The notes: generated by a model from the letters alone, not told the origin. A stretch of 64,000 bases of DNA from Spiro-02 sp034114085 (GCA_034114085.1 JAXEWB010000060.1:27145-91144); one strand, 5' to 3'. Counted from the first letter of the stretch, positions 17,533 through 26,688 are shown. Translations and numbers: made by a program.

Positions 17533-18192
17533 ATGGACAATAATATTCTTGGGCTTGTCATTTCATTCGTCTTTCTCGGACTTGTCATCGGCATCGCCGT
17601 GCTGCTTCGTCGATTTACCGGCTTTTCTTCCGAGTTTATCCGAAAATTCATCCATATCGGTGTTTCAAACTGGTGGTTCATCCTGATGGCCTGGATGGAC
17701 AACCTCTGGTATGCGCTTGCCGGCCCGGTTGTGTTCATCATCCTCAATAGCGTCATGACGTTCGGCGGATATGGCGGTTTCCTGGGGATGAACGACAAGA
17801 AGCGCAACTATGGATTGATCTATTTTCCCATTTCCCTGCTCATACTGGTACTGTTGGTCTACAATGGAAAGCTGGCCGCGGCGGCGGCCACCATCGGCGT
17901 TCTGTCCATGGGATACGGAGATGGGCTTGCCGCGATTGTCGGGCATGCGCGGGGAAAGAGGAAGCTTCCGTTTCTTACCGGGGGAAAGACTTGGCTCGGG
18001 ACTGTGGTCATGTTCTTTGTCGTCGTCGTGGTGGCGTATGTCTTCGCTCCGATATCGGAGGTCCCTTATCGTCTGGTGGTCGCTGTGACGACTGGTCTGG
18101 TCGGGGCGTTCCTTGAAGCCGCGACCCCGTTGGGGCTGGACAATGTGACCGTGCCGCTGGGTACTGCGCTCTGGGTGGCCGTCTTATGCTAG
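17533..18192 (+). CDS. Dolichol/phytol kinase-like CTP-dependent polyprenol kinase
   Basis: Integral membrane protein of about 219 residues with about seven hydrophobic segments. FIRKFIHIGVSNWWFI, SMGYGDGLAAIVGHARGKRK and GGKTWLGTVVMF are the CDP-diglyceride synthase/dolichol-kinase family signatures (acidic GDGLAA and GxKTWxGT). The family includes SEC59 and plant VTE5 phytol kinase. The start is uncertain: 17533 fits family N-termini, and 17521 is possible. The next gene starts 7 nt before this one ends, so they are translationally coupled. The lipid substrate is unknown; an isoprenoid alcohol is inferred. Confidence 0.78.
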   Translation: MDNNILGLVISFVFLGLVIGIAVLLRRFTGFSSEFIRKFIHIGVSNWWFILMAWMDNLWYALAGPVVFIILNSVMTFGGYGGFLGMNDKKRNYGLIYFPISLLILVLLVYNGKLAAAAATIGVLSMGYGDGLAAIVGHARGKRKLPFLTGGKTWLGTVVMFFVVVVVAYVFAPISEVPYRLVVAVTTGLVGAFLEAATPLGLDNVTVPLGTALWVAVLC

Positions 18193-19043
18193 CGCCGCTG
18201 GACAAACTGCTCCATTCCCTTCCGTTCCCTTGGTCGCTGGCGGTGTTGTGCTTGGTCATGACGGTGGTCGCGGTCTTGGCATGGAGGGCGAAGCAACTGA
18301 CTGTGAGCGGAGCCGTCCTCGCTTGGCTGGAAGGGGTGTGCATAGCGTGGTTCCTCGGTTTTGAGGGGCTGGCGGTCATGCTGCTGTTTTTCCTGTCCGC
18401 GGCGGTGATCGGCAGATGTTCCAAACGGATTCATGCGGCGCGGAATATCGTGAGCATTCAGAAGAAGACGGGTGCGCGGGACTGGATGCAGGTAATCGCC
18501 AACGGCGCGCCGGCCACGGTCGCCGCGTTGCTGTATGCCGTGGCGCCAACGCCCCTTGCGCTGGTCATGTTCGGCGCCGGAGTGGCTGAGGCCGCTTCTG
18601 ATACCTGGGCGGGGGAAATCGGCATTCTTTCACGGCGGAATCCCGTCTCGATCCTGACGATGCGCCCCATCACTCCCGGCTTGTCCGGCGGGGTGTCCGC
18701 CATCGGTACGTTCAGCGGTCTGGCGGGAGCCGTAATGATCGCGGTGTTCTGGCTCGGCTCTTTCGCGGCGTTTGGGTCGCAAAGCTTTTCCGCTTGGGTC
18801 GGCTATGCCTCGTTTGTGGCTGTCGGCGGGTTCTCAGGTTGTCTGATGGACAGTCTGCTCGGTGCGCTTGTGCAGGCCCATTACTGGGATGATGAGCGGC
18901 AGCGGCTTACTGAGCATGAATTCGTCAATGGTCGCAAGCTGGAGCTGTCGCGGGGTATCCGGTGGGTGGACAACGATATGGTGAATCTGATCAGCAATCT
19001 GTTTGGCGTACTGCTTGCCGGGGGGTTGGCTTCGATTGTCTGA
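18186..19043 (+). CDS. DUF92 (VTE6-like) membrane protein, candidate prenyl-phosphate kinase
   Basis: 285-residue polytopic protein with DUF92 hallmarks: LTVSGAVLAWLEG, KKTGARDWMQVIANGAPATV, EAASDTWAGEIG and TPGLSGGVSAIGTFSGLAGA. Plant and cyanobacterial VTE6, which phosphorylates phytyl-phosphate, belongs to this family. It overlaps the upstream VTE5-like gene, so the pair could carry out two sequential phosphorylations of a prenyl alcohol. That pathway assignment is inferred from the pairing, not from residues. Confidence 0.82.
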   Translation: MLAPLDKLLHSLPFPWSLAVLCLVMTVVAVLAWRAKQLTVSGAVLAWLEGVCIAWFLGFEGLAVMLLFFLSAAVIGRCSKRIHAARNIVSIQKKTGARDWMQVIANGAPATVAALLYAVAPTPLALVMFGAGVAEAASDTWAGEIGILSRRNPVSILTMRPITPGLSGGVSAIGTFSGLAGAVMIAVFWLGSFAAFGSQSFSAWVGYASFVAVGGFSGCLMDSLLGALVQAHYWDDERQRLTEHEFVNGRKLELSRGIRWVDNDMVNLISNLFGVLLAGGLASIV

Positions 19044-19234
19044 GATTCGTTGACATATGCATGGCTGGATTCTCACTTTCCCGTTTTTTGACGTTTTTTT
19101 CGTTCGTCCCGATACCAAGAAAAAATTCCTCATGTGATATTGTCATGTTGAAGATATTTGATTGTCCGCATAAGTATCCAAGTATGTCGGATGCATATTT
19201 TATCACCCATGTTTCATTCTGTAATGTAGAAAAC

Positions 19235-19306
19235 TTGACAGCTAGTTTGTGATAATAGTAGAATACTGACATGTTAATTTTACAGATATCGTCTATACTG
19301 TATAAC
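19235..19306 (+). promoter_or_regulatory. Two candidate promoters for the dehydrogenase gene
   Basis: TTGACA (19235-19240) with TAGAAT (19259-19264), spacer 18, and TTTACA (19279-19284) with TATAAC (19301-19306), spacer 16. Both precede the start at 19363. The remaining 19044-19362 interval is AT-rich and holds no supportable gene. Confidence 0.5.
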
Positions 19307-19362
19307 ATATTGGAGGAAATCCCTCCCGTTTCCGTATGCGGGAATTCAGGGATGCAATTGAA

Positions 19363-20376
19363 ATGAAAGCGATAAAACTAGAAAAACCATGGGAGATCGC
19401 CTGTGTGGACGTCCCCATGCCGGAACCGAAGGAAGGCGAGGCGTTGATCAAGGTGAAAGCCGCCGGTATTTGCGGCAGCGATATCGGAGCCTTTCGGGGG
19501 ACCAATGGCCTCGTGACCTATCCCCGGCTCATCGGCCATGAGATAGCCGGAGAAATCATCTCCATCGCGGAGAATGACAAAGGACTGAAGCCTGGGGACC
19601 GTGTCGTCGTTGATCCGTATCTCTATTGTGGGCATTGCTATCCATGTTCGATCGGGCGCACGAACTGTTGTACAGACTTGAAAGTGCTTGGCGTCCATGT
19701 CGACGGGGGCATGGCAGAATATTTCTGTCATCCCGCCTCTATGCTGGTGAAGATCCCCGATGACATGGATTATGTGCGGGCGGCGATGGCGGAACCTCTG
19801 ACCATATCGCTCCACGGTATACATAGGGGAGGGCTGAAGGCCGGTGAATTCTGTACGATTATCGGCGCCGGCCCTATCGGTTTGGTCGCGGGGATGGTCG
19901 CTCAGGAGTATGGCGCCCACGCCATTCTGATTGACTTGGTGCAGGAACGGCTTGATTTCGCCAAGGAACTTGGTATCGAACACACCATCAACGCCAGTGT
20001 AGAAGACTCCGCGCAACGTATTTTTGAGATTACCGGCGGAACGATGTCGCAGCAAGTGATGGAGTGCAGCGGAGCCAATGCGTCTATCCGCAACACTTTG
20101 GATTTCGTGTCCCACGCGGGGCGCATTACGTTGACCGGCTGGCCGAAGAAGGAGACGAGCCTTCCCACCGACATGATCACCAAGAAGGAAATCGATATCC
20201 GGGGTGCGCGGACGAGCGCGGGTGAGTTCGAGGAAGCTCTGGAGTTGATCCGCACCAAGCGCGTTGATATGACGAAGATTCTGACGAAGACGGTTCATAT
20301 GGATGATGTTCCCGCCGTTGTGACGGATATTGAGAAAAATCCCGGCCGGTATATGAAGGTCGTTGTCGAACTCTGA
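19363..20376 (+). CDS. Zinc-dependent medium-chain alcohol/polyol dehydrogenase
   Basis: 337-residue MDR-family dehydrogenase. The catalytic-zinc region is AAGICGSDIGAFRG and IGHEIAGEI; the structural-zinc lobe has YCGHCYPCSIGRTNCC with four cysteines; the NAD(P) fold is GAGPIGLVAGMVAQEYGA. Closest in style to sorbitol, galactitol or threonine dehydrogenases and related sugar-alcohol enzymes, but the substrate is not determined. Start at 19363 (ATGAAAGCGATAAAACTAGA) has AGGGA 10 nt upstream; 19336 is less likely. Stand-alone gene with its own promoter and terminator. Confidence 0.85.
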   Translation: MKAIKLEKPWEIACVDVPMPEPKEGEALIKVKAAGICGSDIGAFRGTNGLVTYPRLIGHEIAGEIISIAENDKGLKPGDRVVVDPYLYCGHCYPCSIGRTNCCTDLKVLGVHVDGGMAEYFCHPASMLVKIPDDMDYVRAAMAEPLTISLHGIHRGGLKAGEFCTIIGAGPIGLVAGMVAQEYGAHAILIDLVQERLDFAKELGIEHTINASVEDSAQRIFEITGGTMSQQVMECSGANASIRNTLDFVSHAGRITLTGWPKKETSLPTDMITKKEIDIRGARTSAGEFEEALELIRTKRVDMTKILTKTVHMDDVPAVVTDIEKNPGRYMKVVVEL

Positions 20377-20406
20377 ACAGCGTTTGCCTGTATATGATGG
20401 TTGACG

Positions 20407-20434
20407 ATGAGGGCCGGGGCAACCCGGTCCTCAT
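20407..20434 (+). terminator. Terminator after the dehydrogenase
   Basis: ATGAGGGCCGGG (20407-20418) pairs with CCCGGTCCTCAT (20423-20434) around a GCAA loop, with one wobble or mismatch. The following GGTTTC is a weak U-tract. Confidence 0.6.
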
Positions 20435-20925
20435 GGTTTCCCGTTGAGTTCACATGGCTCATCACGGATGCGGCCGGATAAGGCCAATAATAAAAAAGGT
20501 TGACTGCGCTATGACAGCCAACCTGTTCAATAACAAAAAAATACGTTTATTTGATGCTCTAGGCTCGCATCTGGCCTCAATCACCTTTCTTTATTCAAGA
20601 TACTGTCCCGAATCAAAAAAGTCAATGCAGACATTCTGCTTTCTGTCGTGGGTGCGGGGCTTGGATGTTCCTTGGATGTTCACAAAATAATTGAGATGGA
20701 ACTTCCTGCGAAACAGTCGATATCTTTACGTGCGCTCTATCGATGATGAAATCCAGTGGTGGCATATTGTTCGCCGGTTCGCGCAAGAATTAGGAAATAT
20801 CGCCGACAGACTACCATCCAGGCGAGGCGTTGCGGGGATATTCATCATCTTGAAATGAAAATCTGAAAATTTTCCTTGATAATCCTTCGCTTTATTTGTA
20901 TTTTACATTCCGACAGGAATACCTG
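20435..20925. other. Long intergenic region with a hairpin and no intact gene
   Basis: About 490 nt without a supportable gene. A hairpin at 20497-20524 (AGGTTG-CTG...CAG-CAACCT) is preceded by AAAAAA on the plus strand, so it would terminate minus-strand transcription. Two short, startless plus-strand open stretches follow (about 20555-20745 and 20710-20860) with somewhat protein-like composition, ending at early stops. They may be remnants of a lost gene, but neither was recognised. Confidence 0.35.
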
Positions 20926-20960
20926 TTGACAGTATCGGTGCGTATTGCCACAATTGGCAA
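20926..20960 (+). promoter_or_regulatory. groEL promoter with overlapping palindrome
   Basis: TTGACA (20926-20931), 17-nt spacer, CACAAT (20949-20954). An inverted repeat TTGCC-ACAATT-GGCAA (20945-20960) covers the -10 region, so it could be an operator. The classic CIRCE element bound by HrcA is not present in this interval. Confidence 0.55.
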
Positions 20961-21005
20961 GCCGAAAAAACAAATTATTAATTTCATTAAAGAGAGGATA
21001 TACAC

Positions 21006-22637
21006 ATGGCAAAACAACTTCAGTTTAGTGAAGAAGCCCGTAAATCGCTCGTCGCGGGCGTCGAGAAGATTTCTCGTGCGGTTATGACCACCTTGGGACC
21101 GAAAGGCCGGCTGGTGTTGCTGGACAAAAAGTTCGGCGCCCCGACAGTAACCAAGGACGGCGTTTCCGTCGCTCGTGAGATTGAATTGGAAGACCCGTTT
21201 GAAAATATGGGCGCCCAGCTTCTCAAGGAAGTCGCCACCAAGACCAACGATGTCGCTGGCGACGGAACCACTACCGCTACCGTGCTTGCTTGGTCCATCA
21301 CCAAGGAAGGCATGAAGAGCGTCGCGGCCGGTGTGAACCCGATGGGTATCCGCCGGGGTATCGACAAGGCCGTGGCCGACGCCGTCGTCGAGATCAAGAA
21401 ACAGGCCAAGATCATCAAGGACAAGGAAGAGATCGCGCAGGTCGCTTCCATCAGCGCCAACAATGATCGCACCATTGGTGATGAAATCGCGAATGCGATG
21501 GAGAAAGTCGGCAAGGACGGCGTCATTACTGTCGAAGAATCCAAGACTATCGAGACCACTACGGAGTTCGTCGAAGGAATGCAGTTCGACCGGGGGTATC
21601 TGTCCTCGTATTTCTGCAACAACCGCGACACCATGACCGCGGTGCTCGACGATCCGTTCGTCTTGATCTACGACAAGAAGATCTCCAACATGAAGGAGCT
21701 CCTTCCCGTTCTGGAGAAGGTCGCCCAGTCCGGCAAGCCTTTGTTGATTATCGCTGAGGATGTCGACGGAGAGGCTCTGGCGACATTGGTCGTCAACAGC
21801 GTCCGCGGCATTCTGAACGTCGTCGCCGTCAAGGCTCCTGGCTTTGGCGATCGTCGCAAGGCGATGCTTGAGGATATCGCCATTCTCACCGGCGGTCAGG
21901 TGATCAGCGAAGAACTTGGGCTGAAACTTGAGAACGCGGATCTTTCCCAGCTTGGCCGTGCGAAGAGCATCAAGGTTGAGAAAGAGAACACCACGATTAT
22001 CAATGGCGCCGGCAAACAGGCCGACATCAAGGATCGTGTCGCTCAGATCAAAGTCCAGATTGCCGATACCACCAGTGACTATGACCGTGAGAAATTGCAG
22101 GAGCGTCTTGCCAAGCTGGCGGGCGGTGTCGCCGTCGTCAATGTCGGCGCGGCTACCGAAGTCGAGCTGAAGGAAAAGAAGCATCGTGTCGAGGATGCGT
22201 TGAGCGCGACCCGCGCCGCTATTGAAGAGGGTGTTATCCCCGGCGGTGGCGTAACGCTGGTTCAGGCTGCGAAGATTCTTGAAGCCAAGGACTTGTCCAA
22301 GCTTACCGACGAGGAGCAGGTCGGCTATAAGATTGTCCGCCGCGCCCTTGAGGAGCCCATCCGACAGATTGCCGAGAACGCCGGCCTGGATGGTTCCATC
22401 ATCGCCGACAAGTGCAAGAGCGCTGAACCTGGCGTTGGTTTCGATGCGAATCTGATGCAGTGGACCAATATGATGGCCGCCGGTATCATCGACCCCGCGA
22501 AGGTCGCTCGTTCCGCTCTGCAGAACGCGGCTTCCATCGCTGCGTTGATACTGACCACCGAATGCTCCATCACCGATATCCCCGCTCCGGAACCGGCTCC
22601 GAATCCGGCGGCAGGCGGAATGGGCGGTATGATGTAG
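21006..22637 (+). CDS. groL: Chaperonin GroEL (60 kDa)
   Basis: ATP-driven cage chaperonin, 543 residues with family-typical length. Visible are TLGPKGRLVLLDKKFGAP, DVAGDGTTTATVLAWSI (ATP site) and the C-terminal Gly/Met tail GGMGGMM. GroES is normally upstream but none is found here, so groES must be elsewhere. The ATG follows AGAGAGGATATACAC. The gene is flanked by its own promoter and a strong terminator and is monocistronic. Confidence 0.98.
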   Translation: MAKQLQFSEEARKSLVAGVEKISRAVMTTLGPKGRLVLLDKKFGAPTVTKDGVSVAREIELEDPFENMGAQLLKEVATKTNDVAGDGTTTATVLAWSITKEGMKSVAAGVNPMGIRRGIDKAVADAVVEIKKQAKIIKDKEEIAQVASISANNDRTIGDEIANAMEKVGKDGVITVEESKTIETTTEFVEGMQFDRGYLSSYFCNNRDTMTAVLDDPFVLIYDKKISNMKELLPVLEKVAQSGKPLLIIAEDVDGEALATLVVNSVRGILNVVAVKAPGFGDRRKAMLEDIAILTGGQVISEELGLKLENADLSQLGRAKSIKVEKENTTIINGAGKQADIKDRVAQIKVQIADTTSDYDREKLQERLAKLAGGVAVVNVGAATEVELKEKKHRVEDALSATRAAIEEGVIPGGGVTLVQAAKILEAKDLSKLTDEEQVGYKIVRRALEEPIRQIAENAGLDGSIIADKCKSAEPGVGFDANLMQWTNMMAAGIIDPAKVARSALQNAASIAALILTTECSITDIPAPEPAPNPAAGGMGGMM

Positions 22638-22664
22638 GCCCTTCGGGCGCTGTGTGCAATTGAT

Positions 22665-22697
22665 CGAGCCGCGGAGCTTGTCCCCGCGGCTCGTTTT
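22665..22697 (+). terminator. groEL terminator
   Basis: 10-bp stem CGAGCCGCGG (22665-22674) with CCGCGGCTCG (22684-22693), then TTTTG. Confidence 0.9.
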
Positions 22698-22799
22698 GTA
22701 TGGAAGGTCATGGCATCGTACGGAACGGCTTGTATAGGCGGGGTGAAACGTCCCGGTGTCCGCGGTCTGTGGACAAGTGATTCCATGGATGGGTCAAAC

Positions 22800-22827
22800 T
22801 TGACTATATAAGCGGTAACGTGATACT
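22800..22827 (+). promoter_or_regulatory. Candidate yajC-secDF promoter
   Basis: TTGACT (22800-22805) and GATACT (22822-22827) with a 16-nt spacer, 170 nt before yajC. No gene or other clear element is seen in the rest of 22698-22997. Confidence 0.4.
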
Positions 22828-22997
22828 TTTATCGGTACTTATGGAAATCGGGTGCGTGAAGCTTTCGGGGTATTCCCCGTGGCTGTACATGTCGGGACTG
22901 ATTGAATGAGATTGGAACAAGCTGGTTGCGTTGCACTGGTTTTCCAATTTCGCCGATAGAGACGACCGCCCCTTATTTCAAAGCGAGGATTTGACAT

Positions 22998-23510
22998 ATG
23001 CATGCATTATTGGCGGCCATGGCCGCACCTGCCACCGACGCTAGTTCCGGCAGTTCCATGATGGTGACGTTGGTCACATTCGGAATGATCATCCTGATTT
23101 TCTATTTTCTGATCATCAGGCCGCAGAAGAAGCGGGACCGTGAGGCCAAGGACATGCTGGCCGCCATCAAGAAGGGCGACAAGATCCAGTCGATCGGAGG
23201 CATCCGCGGTACTGTCGTGTCCGTCAAAGAGTCTTCCGTGATTGTGAAGGTCGATGACAATACCCGCATCGAGTTTGCGAAGAATGCGATTTCCACCGTA
23301 CTCGACAAGAAGCCTGAAGCTGCGCCTTCCAAGAAAAAAGCCGCTTCCGAGGAAAAGGTTGAGAAAGTGGAAGCTCCTTCCAAGAAGGACAAGAAGGCGA
23401 AAGCCGCTGAAGAGGCCGTTGAGGTCGTTGAAGAGGCCGTTGTTGAAGAAGCTTCCGCCGAGGCTGGGGAGAAAGCGGCCGAAGCTCCTGCTTCTGAAGA
23501 GAAAAAATAA
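22998..23510 (+). CDS. yajC: Preprotein translocase subunit YajC
   Basis: Single-span membrane subunit that associates with SecDF and YidC. One hydrophobic helix (MMVTLVTFGMIILIFYFLII) is followed by RPQKKRDREAKDMLAAIKKGD, then the small domain IQSIGGIRGTVVSVKESSVIVKVDDNTRIEFAKNAI (two overlapping motifs), which is the YajC signature. The C-terminal ~70 residues are an unusually long Ala/Glu/Lys-rich, low-complexity tail (EEAVEVVEEAVVEEA); typical YajC is near 100-115 aa, this one 170. Confidence 0.93.
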   Translation: MHALLAAMAAPATDASSGSSMMVTLVTFGMIILIFYFLIIRPQKKRDREAKDMLAAIKKGDKIQSIGGIRGTVVSVKESSVIVKVDDNTRIEFAKNAISTVLDKKPEAAPSKKKAASEEKVEKVEAPSKKDKKAKAAEEAVEVVEEAVVEEASAEAGEKAAEAPASEEKK

Positions 23511-23540
23511 ACTAACTGACCCCTGCTTTGAGAAGAACGC

Positions 23541-23570
23541 ATTGCCGCCAGCCCGGCGGCAATCTCGTTT
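23541..23570 (+). terminator. Intercistronic hairpin between yajC and secD
   Basis: ATTGCCGCC (23541-23549) pairs with GGCGGCAAT (23555-23563), followed by CTCGTTTTGC. It may act as a partial terminator or mRNA stabiliser that lowers secDF expression relative to yajC. Confidence 0.55.
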
Positions 23571-23619
23571 TGCTTGGGCATGACGATGTTGTTCGATATT
23601 TCGTTATCTGGAGAGAATC

Positions 23620-25347
23620 ATGAAAAAACGAGGGCGCTTGATCATCGTTCTTCTGGTTTTGGTAGTTTGCGGGATTTTCCTGTATCCTACCATCAAGTGG
23701 TATGGTTTCGTACCGCAGTCGGCCAAGGAACTAGCAACAGGCTCGAATGTGCAGATCAAGGAATATTCCCGCGGACAGGCTTCGCGTGAGCTACGGGAAT
23801 TGAAAGAGTTGGTGCAGGGCAATCCGTCTGCGGCGCTGCCTGAGGAATACGATTTCCTCAAGTCCATTGCCAAGGACAACTATAAGGCGATGAAGCAGCC
23901 GATTCCAAAGACTTGGACCGTTGAAGCCGTCTTCTATGCCTTTGTCAATGAACAGGCCATGTTCGACGCACTTGAAAACGAACATAGGACTCAGTTGCTT
24001 GACCTCAAGGCTCTTGGTTCAAAGGTGTTGCAGCTCGGTCTCGACCTCCGCGGCGGCATGAGCATTCTGCTCGATGCGGACGTGGACGCTTATCAGGCGA
24101 AAGTCGGTCGTAGCGTCAGCTCTTCCGAAGTGACTACGTTGGTGAATCAGGATATCGAAATTTTGCAGAACCGTATCGACCAATTCGGAGTGTCCGAACC
24201 GGATATCCGCCTTCAGGGCTCCGACCAGATTCTGATTGAGATCCCTGGTGCGGCCGATCCTGAGCGTGTAAATTCCTTCCTGCGCGGCAAGGGTTCCTTG
24301 ACGTTCCAGATTGTGGATACCGAGCTTACCAGTCAGTTGAATGCCTATTATGCCGCGAATCCGTCCGAGGTCTATACCGACACCGGTATCATCAAGCAGC
24401 CGGACTTCCTGCCGGCTGGCAAGATCGCCGCAGGCTACTATGTCAACGACGCCTATGGTATTGACGAGTTGCAAAGCTTCGTCGTGTTGAACGAAGAAGT
24501 AGGTCTTGACGGCATTCATCTTGAACAGGCGACGACTTCTACCGACGGCGTTACCGGTCGTCCGGTAGTCAATTTCCAGCTTGACAGCGTAGGCGGCGAC
24601 ATCTTCTACAAACTGACCTCCACCCATGTCAACGATACTATGGCGGTCGTCATGGACGGCAAGGTGAAGGCCATGGCCACCATTACAGAAGGAATCCGTA
24701 ACAGCGTCCAGATTTCCGGTTTCTCCGCTGACGAAGCCGCCAATCTCGCGGTTGTGCTGCGGACCGCGGCGCTTCCGATTGAGCTTGTCGTCTCCAGTCA
24801 GCAGGCGGTCGGCGCTACGTTGGGCGAAGACGCCGTCGTCACTGGCTTGAAGGCGATTGGCTTGGGGTTGATTCTTGTCGTTTTGTTCATGATCGCATAC
24901 TATGCCTGGAGCGGTCTGATCGCCGACCTCGCGTTGATTTTGAATCTGATCATCATGCTCTCGGTGCTGTCCGCTTTCAATTTTACGCTGACGTTGACCA
25001 GTATCGCCGGTTTGATCCTGACCTTGGGCATGGCTGTCGATGCCAACGTCATCATCTTTGAGAGAATCAAGGAAGAGCGCGCGTTGGGCAAGACTCCGCA
25101 GGCTTCGGTCAAAGCCGGTTTCGGAAAGGCTTTCTGGACGATCATGGACTCCAACATCACCACGATTATCGCGGCTTTGGTACTTTCTCAGCTTGGAACC
25201 AGCGCCGTCAAGGGCTTCGCCAATACATTGGCGATCGGTATCGTCAGCTCGCTGTTCACGGCTCTGTTCGTATCGCATCTGGTCTTTGATGCGACCGTTA
25301 CGGACAAGCCGAACGCCAAGCTGCATATCAGCTGGAGGAAGAACTAA
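23620..25347 (+). CDS. secD: Protein translocase subunit SecD
   Basis: Membrane component that uses the proton motive force to assist late steps of Sec export. 575 residues: one N-terminal membrane segment (LIIVLLVLVVCGIFLYPTI), a large periplasmic domain with LGLDLRGGMSILL and the P1-type FGVSEPDIRLQGSDQILIEIPG, then five C-terminal membrane segments including LILTLGMAVDANVIIFERIKEE (D-N motif). Adjacent to secF with 1 nt between the stop and the next start. Confidence 0.96.
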   Translation: MKKRGRLIIVLLVLVVCGIFLYPTIKWYGFVPQSAKELATGSNVQIKEYSRGQASRELRELKELVQGNPSAALPEEYDFLKSIAKDNYKAMKQPIPKTWTVEAVFYAFVNEQAMFDALENEHRTQLLDLKALGSKVLQLGLDLRGGMSILLDADVDAYQAKVGRSVSSSEVTTLVNQDIEILQNRIDQFGVSEPDIRLQGSDQILIEIPGAADPERVNSFLRGKGSLTFQIVDTELTSQLNAYYAANPSEVYTDTGIIKQPDFLPAGKIAAGYYVNDAYGIDELQSFVVLNEEVGLDGIHLEQATTSTDGVTGRPVVNFQLDSVGGDIFYKLTSTHVNDTMAVVMDGKVKAMATITEGIRNSVQISGFSADEAANLAVVLRTAALPIELVVSSQQAVGATLGEDAVVTGLKAIGLGLILVVLFMIAYYAWSGLIADLALILNLIIMLSVLSAFNFTLTLTSIAGLILTLGMAVDANVIIFERIKEERALGKTPQASVKAGFGKAFWTIMDSNITTIIAALVLSQLGTSAVKGFANTLAIGIVSSLFTALFVSHLVFDATVTDKPNAKLHISWRKN

Positions 25348-25348
25348 A

Positions 25349-26665
25349 ATGGCCAATAAGAAAGTTCCTGTCGTTAAATTTCGTTTTTATGCGGTGGCCA
25401 TATCGTTGGTCCTGCTGGTGGCGGGCATCGTCGCCTTCATCGTGTTCGGTGGTTTCAATACTGGCATCGACTTCGACAGCGGCTTGAGCCAGCGCATCCA
25501 GATCGCTCCCGCAGGCCTGCAAGTTTCCTATACCGGAGCCGCTGATGCGACGTTGTCGATTTCCGGCAATGCGTTGTCCTTGGAGATTCGTGACGCCTCC
25601 GGTGTAAAGACCTACAACTTCGCTTCTTCCGCATATCCGACTTCCGCCGATTTGGCGAAGGGGTTGAACGATATCGAAGGGGTGGAGGCCGCTGCAATCG
25701 AAGGCGGGCTGCTTACCCAGAACCTTCTCTCCGGTTTTGGTTTCCCCGCGACGCTGAGCCCCGTTCCCAAGATGTTGAATTTCAGTACCGATACCGTGGA
25801 TGTGTCGATCAATCAGGTTCGCGAGGCACTTTCCTCTTTGGGTAATGTCAAGGTGCAGACCGTCGGTTCCACGGCGAACGCTACCTTCCAGATTCGTCTG
25901 GGAACCACGGAAGGCGATACCCAGGCTTCTTTGGAGGAGAAGGTCTCCAGCCTGCTTGGCGCCGCTTTCGGCGATGACAGCGTGGTTGTCTTGCAGAACG
26001 ACTTTGTCGGTCCCAAGTTCTCCGCTACGCTGGTCTCCAGTTCCGTCATTGCGATTCTCATCGCCATGGTGCTGATCATGGTCTATGTATGGGTTCGCTT
26101 CCGTTTCGCATACGCCGTCTCCGCTTTGGTGGGATTGTTCCACGATGTGTTGCTCCTGCTGAGTTTCATCGTTGTATTCCAGCTTGAGATTTCCAGTACG
26201 ACGATTGCCGCGGTTCTGACAATCATCGGTTATTCGTTGAACAACACGATTGTTATTTTCGACCGTATCCGTGAGAACGTCGGGCTCAACAAGGATGCCA
26301 CCATGGCGTCTTTGGTCGATACCAGCGTGACACAGTCATTGAGAAGAACTTCGTTCAGCTCCCTGACCACGGTTCTGGCGATTCTGCCGCTGGCTGTCTT
26401 CACTACCGGCGATATCCGGTTGTTCGCTATTGAACTGGTGTTCGGCGTTGTAGTCGGTACCTATTCCTCAAACTTCATCTCCCCCGCGTTGCTGTATTGG
26501 ATTGTCAAGGCGCAGGGTCAGAAGGGCGGCAAGACGCCTGAGAGCAAGGCGAGCCTGACCGAAGATGCTTCCGTGGTCGATGCCGAATTGGTCGAGACTT
26601 CCAACATCGTTGAGATTCCTGTCGCGGAGAGGAAGCTCAAGGGCAAGCGCCAGCAGAAGAAATAG
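25349..26665 (+). CDS. secF: Protein translocase subunit SecF
   Basis: Partner of SecD. 438 residues starting at MANKKVPVVKFRFY; TM1 (YAVAISLVLLVAGIVAFIVF) is followed by GFNTGIDFDSG, a periplasmic domain, and five membrane segments with LTIIGYSLNNTIVIFDRIREN. The periplasmic domain (about 40-230) is longer than in E. coli SecF, and a charged C-terminal tail (RKLKGKRQQKK) is present. The open frame extends upstream to 25040 inside secD but that part is a shadow. Confidence 0.95.
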   Translation: MANKKVPVVKFRFYAVAISLVLLVAGIVAFIVFGGFNTGIDFDSGLSQRIQIAPAGLQVSYTGAADATLSISGNALSLEIRDASGVKTYNFASSAYPTSADLAKGLNDIEGVEAAAIEGGLLTQNLLSGFGFPATLSPVPKMLNFSTDTVDVSINQVREALSSLGNVKVQTVGSTANATFQIRLGTTEGDTQASLEEKVSSLLGAAFGDDSVVVLQNDFVGPKFSATLVSSSVIAILIAMVLIMVYVWVRFRFAYAVSALVGLFHDVLLLLSFIVVFQLEISSTTIAAVLTIIGYSLNNTIVIFDRIRENVGLNKDATMASLVDTSVTQSLRRTSFSSLTTVLAILPLAVFTTGDIRLFAIELVFGVVVGTYSSNFISPALLYWIVKAQGQKGGKTPESKASLTEDASVVDAELVETSNIVEIPVAERKLKGKRQQKK

Positions 26666-26688
26666 GGCTGTGCCGCTATGGTTTCAAT

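Noticed and set aside
19241..19262. TTGTGA near the dehydrogenase promoter considered as a Rex site
   Set aside because: Only one half-site; the matching TCACAA arm is missing.
18991..19308. Minus-strand frame across the DUF92 gene end
   Set aside because: Overlaps coding sequence and the dehydrogenase promoter; no protein-like features.
20892..22184. 430-codon frame antisense to groEL
   Set aside because: Typical shadow of a strongly codon-biased gene.
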